Under the pieces are notes generated by a model. It did no database searches and was not told the DNA's origin. It saw only the letters and a program-made list of their open reading frames with translations. The position numbers and the translations under genes were made by a program. Of a DNA stretch of 11,999 bases, positions 6,908 to 11,999 are shown one piece after another (positions within the stretch are counted from its first letter, which is position 1; every line of letters starts with the position of its first letter). Source of the DNA: Clostridia bacterium (GTDB lineage Bacteria > Bacillota > Clostridia > Oscillospirales > Acutalibacteraceae); assembly GCA_900769535.1 (NCBI GenBank), contig CAAGHB010000026.1, positions 1 to 11,999 on the forward strand, read 5' to 3'.

Positions 6908-7579
6908 ATGATTATGAAACCCAAAAGTAAGAAATTCTGTTTTGCAAAATTGCTCGTATTCGGAATTATCATGCTTCTTTTACAGCTTGCTTCATTTGCA
7001 GGTGATCTCCCCGCAACATTAGAGGAGCTTGAAGAAGCCGAAAAGCTCGCAATTGCCGAGGCGCCCTATTCAGATTACGCCCTCTTATACTCATACGAAT
7101 CGTCCGATTCACCTTTCAGCACAACATTTGCCTATCACGAATCGATGATTCTCGGATTTGGCTGTGTAGCCGCAGTTATTGCCGCCAACTTCCGTTCAAA
7201 AACGGTTGCAAAAACAATCGGAACAGGATTTATCAGCTTTGCAGTGCTTAATTTCGGAGCGCATCTCGCATTTGCGCTTATTGATTCGTCATCGTGGTAT
7301 ACTCCCTACTCGCTTATGGAATGTACTCCCTTCTCTTTTGGTATTTTGACCACAGCGATTACTCTTGCTATCGGTATTCTTGCCTTCTTCTCCGACCCCG
7401 TTATTGACACAATCAGCAAAAATATAGAAGAAAAACGCTGGGCAAAATTTAATCAGGATGTTGCCGCCGCGCGTAAGGAAGCCGCCGAAAGCGAAGCCGC
7501 CGTTTTAGCAAAAGCGGATGAAAAAGAAGCAGCCGAACCCACAGTGACCTCTGAAAACGAGGTTGCTGCCGAGGCATAA
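6908..7579 (+). CDS. Unrecognised membrane protein with Ala/Glu-rich tail
   Basis: I do not recognise this family. The 223-residue product has a basic N-terminus and a hydrophobic helix (about 12-31, ending in SFAGD, possibly a cleavable signal), then an acidic segment of about 45 residues. Three more hydrophobic helices follow (about 79-94, 103-125 and 142-162). The tail (164-223) is rich in Ala, Glu and Lys and probably helical, with repeated KEAAE/SEAA-like runs. No catalytic motif is visible. A GAGGT at 6895-6899 sits 8 bases before the ATG. The gene lies 44 bases after the SEDS gene with no terminator and 48 bases before mtaB, so all three are probably one transcript. Its neighbour hints at an envelope role, but that is guilt by association only. 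Confidence 0.8.
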   Translation: MIMKPKSKKFCFAKLLVFGIIMLLLQLASFAGDLPATLEELEEAEKLAIAEAPYSDYALLYSYESSDSPFSTTFAYHESMILGFGCVAAVIAANFRSKTVAKTIGTGFISFAVLNFGAHLAFALIDSSSWYTPYSLMECTPFSFGILTTAITLAIGILAFFSDPVIDTISKNIEEKRWAKFNQDVAAARKEAAESEAAVLAKADEKEAAEPTVTSENEVAAEA

Positions 7580-7627
7580 GCTGACGAAAAGAGAAAAAAT
7601 CTTTTTTATTATAAAAGGAAGAAAAGG

Positions 7628-8914
7628 ATGACTTTTGCATTTTACACACTCGGTTGCAAGGTTAATCAATACGAAACGGCGGCGATGGAGCGTATGCTCA
7701 TCGCTGCCGGATATACTCCTACCGTGTCCGACGCCGAGCCGGACATTTTTATTATCAATTCGTGCACAGTAACCGCCGAAAGTGACCGAAAAACACGTCA
7801 AACAGTCAGAAAGTACCGCCGTGAATTGCCAAGTGCAGTGATTATGCTTACCGGCTGTATGCCGCAGGCATTTCCCGACGAAGCGACCGAAATTTATGCC
7901 GCCGATATCGTACTCGGCAATCATTCGAACAATCGCCTTTGCGACGCGATAGACGAATTTTTGGAAACAAAAAGGCGCGTTGTCATCATAGACGAGCATA
8001 AAAAAGGCGACCTTTTTGACACGCCGCCGATTGATAAAATCGAGGAGCGTACCCGCGCATATCTTAAAATTCAGGATGGATGTAACCGTTTTTGCTCATA
8101 CTGCATCATCCCGACGGCAAGGGGTCGTGAACGCTCAAAGCCGCTCGATGATATAAAAAACGAGGTTTCGACCATTGCAAAAATGGGACACAAGGAAATC
8201 GTTCTTGTCGGAATCAACCTTTCGGCATACGGAAACGACATCGGCGCAACCCTTTGCGATGCAGTTGACGTCGTTTGCGCCGTAGAAGGCATCGAAAGGG
8301 TGCGACTCGGCTCACTCGAACCCGATATTTTCACCGACGAAATGATGGCTCGGCTAAAAAATCAGCCAAAATTCTGTCCGCAGTTTCACTTTTCGCTTCA
8401 ATCGGGCTGTGACGAAACCCTCAAACGCATGAACCGCCACTACGACACCGAATTTTACCGCAACTTAATCGAGCGTGTTCGAAACAGCTTTGACAATGCG
8501 GCAATCACCACCGACATTATGGTTGGATTTGCGGGTGAAACAGAGGATGAATTCGAGCAGTCACTGGGATTTGCGCGAGAAATCGGCTTCGCAAGGGCGC
8601 ATATTTTCGCCTATTCAAGACGGACAGGCACAGTTGCCGCAAGGGCAAAAAATCAGGTCACAAACGCCGACAAGCGCATAAGATCACAAAAGATGATTGC
8701 CGTCACAAAGGAAAGCGAAACCGCATTCTTAAAATCGCAGGTGGGAAAAATCTGCTCGGTGCTTTTTGAAACAAAGAGGGGCAATTTTAACGAGGGATAT
8801 ACCAAAAATTACACATACGTAAAGGTTGACACGCCCGATGACCTTTGCGGAAAAATCAAAGATGTTCGCATTATCGGCGCCGCCGATGATTACTGCATCG
8901 GCGAGCTTGTATAA
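7628..8914 (+). CDS. mtaB: tRNA t6A37 methylthiotransferase MtaB
   Basis: MtaB is a radical-SAM enzyme that adds a methylthio group to C2 of t6A37, giving ms2t6A in ANN-decoding tRNAs. The N-terminal methylthiotransferase domain opens with FYTLGCKVNQYE and has three cluster cysteines at C10, C46 (NSCTVTAESD) and C77 (LTGCMPQ). The radical-SAM CxxxCxxC is C152-C156-C159 in DGCNRFCSYCIIPTARGRERS. A C-terminal TRAM-like RNA-binding region covers about 365-428. The TLGCKVNQYE opening and 428-residue length fit MtaB (YqeV) rather than MiaB or RimO. An AAGGAA at 7615-7620 sits 7 bases before the ATG. It probably ends the transcript that starts at the SEDS gene. Its substrate is the product of the TsaE/TsaB pathway encoded about 2.5 kb away on the other strand. 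Confidence 0.95.
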   Translation: MTFAFYTLGCKVNQYETAAMERMLIAAGYTPTVSDAEPDIFIINSCTVTAESDRKTRQTVRKYRRELPSAVIMLTGCMPQAFPDEATEIYAADIVLGNHSNNRLCDAIDEFLETKRRVVIIDEHKKGDLFDTPPIDKIEERTRAYLKIQDGCNRFCSYCIIPTARGRERSKPLDDIKNEVSTIAKMGHKEIVLVGINLSAYGNDIGATLCDAVDVVCAVEGIERVRLGSLEPDIFTDEMMARLKNQPKFCPQFHFSLQSGCDETLKRMNRHYDTEFYRNLIERVRNSFDNAAITTDIMVGFAGETEDEFEQSLGFAREIGFARAHIFAYSRRTGTVAARAKNQVTNADKRIRSQKMIAVTKESETAFLKSQVGKICSVLFETKRGNFNEGYTKNYTYVKVDTPDDLCGKIKDVRIIGAADDYCIGELV

Positions 8915-8928
8915 ATATTTTTTACGAT

Positions 8929-8976
8929 AAAAAGGTTCTCTAAAACAAAAAATTTGTTTGAGGGAACCTTTTTTGG
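8929..8976. terminator. Intrinsic terminator after mtaB
   Basis: AAAAAGGTTC (8929-8938) pairs perfectly with GAACCTTTTT (8964-8973). The stem continues inward with one mismatch to a roughly 20-bp hairpin with a 3-base loop (8950-8952) and ends in a T run. It isolates mtaB from the sigma factor operon. Confidence 0.88.
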
Positions 8977-9007
8977 TGAGACTTTTTGAAATCATAATCG
9001 TTTAATA

Positions 9008-9024
9008 GGTAAAGGTACCTTACC
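9008..9024. promoter_or_regulatory. Palindrome abutting the sigma factor ribosome binding site
   Basis: GGTAAAGGTACCTTACC is a perfect 16-base palindrome around GGTACC apart from one extra A. It directly touches the GGGAGG ribosome binding site at 9025-9030. It could be a repressor operator or an RNA hairpin that limits ribosome access. I could not identify a confident sigma-70 or ECF-type promoter in 8977-9007. Confidence 0.4.
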
Positions 9025-9037
9025 GGGAGGCGTTAAT

Positions 9038-9589
9038 ATGACAGATAAAAAAAGCGCATACAGCCGCTTTCTCGACGGAGACAAAAGCGGAATGGAGGAA
9101 ATCGTAAGAGAATATAACAGCCCGCTTATATTCTTTATAAACGGGTATGTCAAAAACCTTGCCGTTGCCGAGGATATTGCCGCCGACACCTTTTGCAAGG
9201 TGTTTATCAAAAAGCGACGGTTAGCCGACCCGACGGGGTTCAAAACCTGGCTATACACCATCGCTCGAAATCTTGCTCTCGATTGGCTGAAATCCGCGCA
9301 CAAACAACGGACGGTTGGGCTGAATGACGCTGACGGTTACAGCCAAACCGACTTTGACGACACGATACTCAAAAACGAGCAGGCAAAAGCGCTCCACAGC
9401 GCTATTAAGGAAATCAAAAGTGACTATCGCGAGGTCATTCACCTGATTTACTTTGACGAGCTTTCCTACAAAGAGGCGGCGAAAATCATGAAAAAAAGCG
9501 AAAAGCAGATCAAAAATCTCGTTTACCGCGCAAAAATTTCACTAAAAGACATTCTCGAAAAGGAGGATTTTGTTTATGAGAACGCATGA
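9038..9589 (+). CDS. ECF-type RNA polymerase sigma factor (sigma-70 family)
   Basis: This 183-residue protein has the two-domain layout of extracytoplasmic-function sigma factors, which redirect RNA polymerase to envelope- or stress-response promoters. Region 2 (about 22-88) contains LAVAEDIAADTFCKVF (41-56), the core-binding and -10-melting segment, and FKTWLYTIARNLALDWL. Region 4 (about 108-174) contains YREVIHLIYFDELSYKEAAK and a helix-turn-helix ending in KNLVYRAK, for -35 recognition. The ATG at 9038 follows GGGAGG by 7 bases. The stop lies inside the start of the next gene (14-base overlap), so the membrane protein that follows is translationally coupled, the usual arrangement for a sigma factor and its regulator. 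Which ECF group it belongs to, and its regulon, cannot be told here. Confidence 0.94.
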   Translation: MTDKKSAYSRFLDGDKSGMEEIVREYNSPLIFFINGYVKNLAVAEDIAADTFCKVFIKKRRLADPTGFKTWLYTIARNLALDWLKSAHKQRTVGLNDADGYSQTDFDDTILKNEQAKALHSAIKEIKSDYREVIHLIYFDELSYKEAAKIMKKSEKQIKNLVYRAKISLKDILEKEDFVYENA

Positions 9590-10574
9590 GGAACAGCTGA
9601 GCATCATCGAGGAACGAATCGAAAAGCATAACATAAAGAAAGCCGCTGCAAAAAGGCGGATGATAAACACCCTGCCGATTTTTATTGCCGTAATCGCGGT
9701 AACCTTTATCGCAGGGGCAGTCGGCAGCTCGAAAAGGGATACCGCGCTCAAAGAGGAAGCAGGCAGCAACAGGGGTGACTATTATAATTATTCTTCCTCA
9801 ATAAAGGAGGAGGTCGCTTTTGACGCGATATTCGACACGGAAAGTGACGAAGGGTTTAAAGGCACCGGCAGCGTTACTACCGACCAGTCGCAGACCACCG
9901 ACAGAAAGATAATTAAAACGGCAAATATGTCGGCCGAAACAAAGAACTTTGACGAATTTTTGAGCATTGTTGAGGGTTATCTGAGCGAAAAGGGCGGATA
10001 TATCGAAAACAAGGAAACAAACAACAACACCGATTTTTCGGGACGTAAATGTTACCTCACAATCAGAATTCCCGAAGCCGAGCTTGACGGACTGATGAAA
10101 AAAATCAGTGAAAACGCCACCGTCACCTACGAAAACATCAGCGCAAACGACGTGACCGATTCCTACAACGACAGTCAGCGCCAAATCGAAGTGCTCGAAA
10201 CCGAGCAGCAGCGTTTGCTGGAACTGCTTAAAAAGGCGGAGTCGCTCGATGATATTTTGGAAATTGAATCGCGTCTGACACAAATCAGATACGAGCTGAG
10301 CTCGTACGAGCAGCAGATTGAGGAATATGATGACAGCGTATCGTACAGCACTCTTTCGCTGAACGTCAGCGAGGTTGAACGCGAAACGGTAGCAAAGGAC
10401 GACAGCTTCTTTACAAAGGTCAGTGAGGGCTTTATGACCAGCATTTCGGATATTGGGCACGGATTTACCGATATTGCAGTCGGATTTTTGAGCATCACCC
10501 CCTATCTTGCGCTGATTGCCGTCATTTTACTCATCGCATATTTCATCGTAAAGGCGATTATCAAGAGAAAATAA
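9576..10574 (+). CDS. DUF4349-domain membrane protein, candidate anti-sigma factor
   Basis: The protein has a short charged cytoplasmic N-terminus (about 1-30), one membrane helix (32-49), a long extracellular region and a C-terminal helix (about 306-326) with basic residues after it. The extracellular part starts with a low-complexity linker. From about 105 it matches DUF4349: DRKIIKTANMSAETKNFDEF, then a YLSEKGGYIENKE strand, and a predicted coiled coil at 198-245 rich in Gln, Glu and Leu. The ATG at 9576 is chosen because AGGAGG at 9561-9566 sits 9 bases upstream; a TTG at 9570 would be too close. Overlap with the sigma gene suggests a sigma/anti-sigma pair, but no zinc-binding HxxxCxxC anti-sigma motif is present, so that role is inference. 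Its other possible role is as an envelope sensor or structural protein. Confidence 0.88.
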   Translation: MRTHEEQLSIIEERIEKHNIKKAAAKRRMINTLPIFIAVIAVTFIAGAVGSSKRDTALKEEAGSNRGDYYNYSSSIKEEVAFDAIFDTESDEGFKGTGSVTTDQSQTTDRKIIKTANMSAETKNFDEFLSIVEGYLSEKGGYIENKETNNNTDFSGRKCYLTIRIPEAELDGLMKKISENATVTYENISANDVTDSYNDSQRQIEVLETEQQRLLELLKKAESLDDILEIESRLTQIRYELSSYEQQIEEYDDSVSYSTLSLNVSEVERETVAKDDSFFTKVSEGFMTSISDIGHGFTDIAVGFLSITPYLALIAVILLIAYFIVKAIIKRK

Positions 10575-10580
10575 AATATT

Positions 10581-10619
10581 AAAACCGTCATTCACAGTAA
10601 TTGTGGATGGCGGTTTTTT
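10581..10619. terminator. Two-way terminator between the DUF4349 gene and cysS
   Basis: AAAACCGTCATTCACA (10581-10596) pairs with TGTGGATGGCGGTTTT (10602-10617) through a 16-bp stem containing two G-U pairs and a 5-base loop, followed by a T run. The A run on the left gives a U tract for the converging cysS transcript as well. Confidence 0.9.
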
Positions 10620-10637
10620 CATTATACATTTTTTAAT

Positions 10638-11999
10638 TTATGCGCGGGTCCATTTTACGCCCTGAGGTGTGTCCTCGAGGGTTATGCCCATTTCCTTTAA
10701 CTTGTCGCGAATTGCGTCAGCGGTGGCAAAATCACGATTTTTTCTCGCCTCGGTGCGCTGTCTTATCATTTCCTCGACCTGCTCGTCGATATTATCCTCT
10801 TTTACGTTATAAACGAGTCCGAGTACTCCGCTTAATTCGCTGAATACGCGAAGTGCCTCCTCGCAATCCTCTTTGGTCGGGTTACCGCCAAGCATGGTAT
10901 TGATTTCGCGGGTGAGATTGAAAAGGGCGGCTATTGCATCGGCTGTGTTGAGGTCGTCGTCCATAGCGGTAATAAACTCGTCAACAAACTGTGAAAAATC
11001 GGCAGTCTTTTCTCCCGATTCGGCCGATTTCATGCGGAAAACGAGATTTTCGCGGCAGTTATAAAGGCGGTCGAGCGCATTTCTCGACTGCTCGATGATT
11101 TCGGCAGAATAATTGATCGGGCTGCGATAATGGGACGAAATCATCAGGTATCTAATGGGCTCGTAGCCATACACACCTGCAACCTCGCGGACTGTAAAGA
11201 AGTTGTTAAGCGACTTTGACATCTTTCGATTATCAACGTTGATATATCCGTTATGCATCCAGTAGTGAGCAAAATCCTTTCCGCTTGCGGCCTCCGACTG
11301 TGCTATTTCGTTCTCGTGATGGGGGAAAATGAGGTCCTGACCGCCGCAGTGAATGTCAATCGTTTCGCCGATATAGCGCTGGGACATGGCGGAGCATTCG
11401 ATATGCCAGCCGGGACGTCCTTCACCCCAGGGTGACGGCCAAGCAGGTTCACCCGGCTTTGCACCCTTCCAGAGAGCGAAGTCCATCGGATTTTCCTTAT
11501 GCTCGGCGATATCAATTCTGGCGCCTGCTTCGAGGTCCTCGAGCGGCTGATGCGAAAGCTTGCCGTAGTCGTTGAATTTCTTTGCTCTGAAATACACGTC
11601 ACCGTTAGCGGCATAAGCAAATCCCTTTTCGACCAGCTTTTCGATAATCGAAAGGATGGCGTCGATATTTTCGGTAGCTCTCGGGTGAACGGTTGCTTCG
11701 CGGATGTTCATTCCCTTTACGTCGGTCCAAAATTCGCCGATATATCTTTCGGCAACCTCGGGAACTGTAATCCCCTCCTCGTTTGCCTTTTTGATAAGTT
11801 TGTCGTCGATGTCAGTAAAGTTCTGAACGAAGTTTACCTTATATCCGCGCCATTCGAGATAGCGGCGAAGTACGTCAAAAACGCACAAGGGACGGGCATT
11901 TCCGATATGAATAAAGTTGTAAACGGTGGGGCCGCAGGCGTAAATTCCGACCTCGCCTTCCTTTACTGTTTTGAGTTCTTCCTTACTTCTGGTGAGGGT
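10638..11999 (-). CDS. cysS: Cysteinyl-tRNA synthetase, N-terminus cut by window edge
   Basis: CysS charges tRNA-Cys. The reading frame is open to base 11999; a TTG at 11888 is internal, not the start. Translation from the edge begins TLTRSKEELK, so only about six or seven residues plus the start are missing. Of the 453 residues present, HIGN (31-34) is the class I HIGH motif and KMSKS (259-263) the second ATP-binding motif. C22 (ACGPT), C202 (HIECSAM), H227 and E231 (HHENEIAQSEA) are the expected zinc ligands that discriminate cysteine. WGEGRPGWHIECS and the C-terminal anticodon-binding and DALR-like helical region, ending near WTRA, are intact. Its stop is 19 bases from the two-way terminator. 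The upstream region, with any T-box or promoter, lies outside the window. Confidence 0.97.
   Translation of the reverse strand, partial: TLTRSKEELKTVKEGEVGIYACGPTVYNFIHIGNARPLCVFDVLRRYLEWRGYKVNFVQNFTDIDDKLIKKANEEGITVPEVAERYIGEFWTDVKGMNIREATVHPRATENIDAILSIIEKLVEKGFAYAANGDVYFRAKKFNDYGKLSHQPLEDLEAGARIDIAEHKENPMDFALWKGAKPGEPAWPSPWGEGRPGWHIECSAMSQRYIGETIDIHCGGQDLIFPHHENEIAQSEAASGKDFAHYWMHNGYINVDNRKMSKSLNNFFTVREVAGVYGYEPIRYLMISSHYRSPINYSAEIIEQSRNALDRLYNCRENLVFRMKSAESGEKTADFSQFVDEFITAMDDDLNTADAIAALFNLTREINTMLGGNPTKEDCEEALRVFSELSGVLGLVYNVKEDNIDEQVEEMIRQRTEARKNRDFATADAIRDKLKEMGITLEDTPQGVKWTRA

Noticed and set aside
7586..7610. A terminator between the 6908-7579 gene and mtaB
   Set aside because: Only a weak A/T hairpin (AAAAGA with TCTTTT) is present; too unstable to call.
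7505..7999. A 164-codon minus-strand open frame over the end of 6908-7579 and the start of mtaB
   Set aside because: It spans two well-supported genes on the other strand and has no recognisable motif.
8977..9007. An ECF-type autoregulatory promoter upstream of the sigma gene (GAAAT near 8988)
   Set aside because: No matching -10 element at suitable spacing could be seen, so I do not call it.
9798..10460. A 220-codon open frame on the minus strand opposite the DUF4349 gene
   Set aside because: It lies wholly inside a well-supported gene on the other strand, has no good ribosome binding site, and its product shows no family signature.
11889..11999. Treating the TTG at 11888 as the cysS start
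   Set aside because: The frame remains open to the edge and encodes the ACGPT zinc cysteine and HIGN motif, which are essential, so the gene is cut only by the window.

Overview
The window looks like ordinary core chromosome of a low-to-moderate GC Gram-positive anaerobe, most likely a Clostridia-type Firmicute (Bacillota). This is inferred from the gene families (WYL regulator, MtaB-type methylthiotransferase, DUF4349 protein beside an ECF sigma factor, SEDS protein), the strong AGGAGG-type ribosome binding sites and the frequent 1- to 20-base gene overlaps. There are no IS elements, phage genes, CRISPR arrays, tRNAs or rRNAs. Fourteen genes cover nearly all of it, and no gene-free stretch exceeds about 255 bases.

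Layout. Bases 1-253 hold a terminator of an upstream gene and an AT-rich palindromic repeat. A single-gene unit, a TspO/MBR membrane protein (254-727), follows on the plus strand. It converges on a seven-gene minus-strand operon (5539 down to 774) across a shared two-way terminator. In transcription order the operon is tsaE, tsaB, rpiB, upp, a WYL-domain regulator, a GNAT acetyltransferase and an unrecognised membrane protein, with most junctions overlapping or a few bases apart. Divergent from tsaE, a plus-strand group encodes a SEDS (RodA/FtsW) glycosyltransferase, an unrecognised membrane protein and MtaB, ending at a long hairpin near 8950. Next is a two-gene ECF sigma factor / DUF4349 membrane protein operon, closed by a two-way terminator at 10581-10619. 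A minus-strand cysS runs off the right edge.

How the genes work together. TsaE and TsaB are two parts of the machinery that makes t6A at tRNA position 37. MtaB, transcribed away from them across the divergent promoter region, methylthiolates the same base to ms2t6A, so two steps of one tRNA modification share a locus. RpiB (ribose-5-phosphate) and Upp (PRPP plus uracil to UMP) sit together in nucleotide-precursor metabolism. The sigma/DUF4349 pair looks like a cell-envelope signalling unit whose membrane partner may act as an anti-sigma factor, which is inference.

I found no clearly new multi-gene system. The points most worth checking are the odd translation start of the SEDS gene, the palindrome abutting the sigma factor's ribosome binding site, the DUF4349 protein as a possible non-zinc anti-sigma factor, and two unrecognised membrane proteins (774-1448 and 6908-7579).
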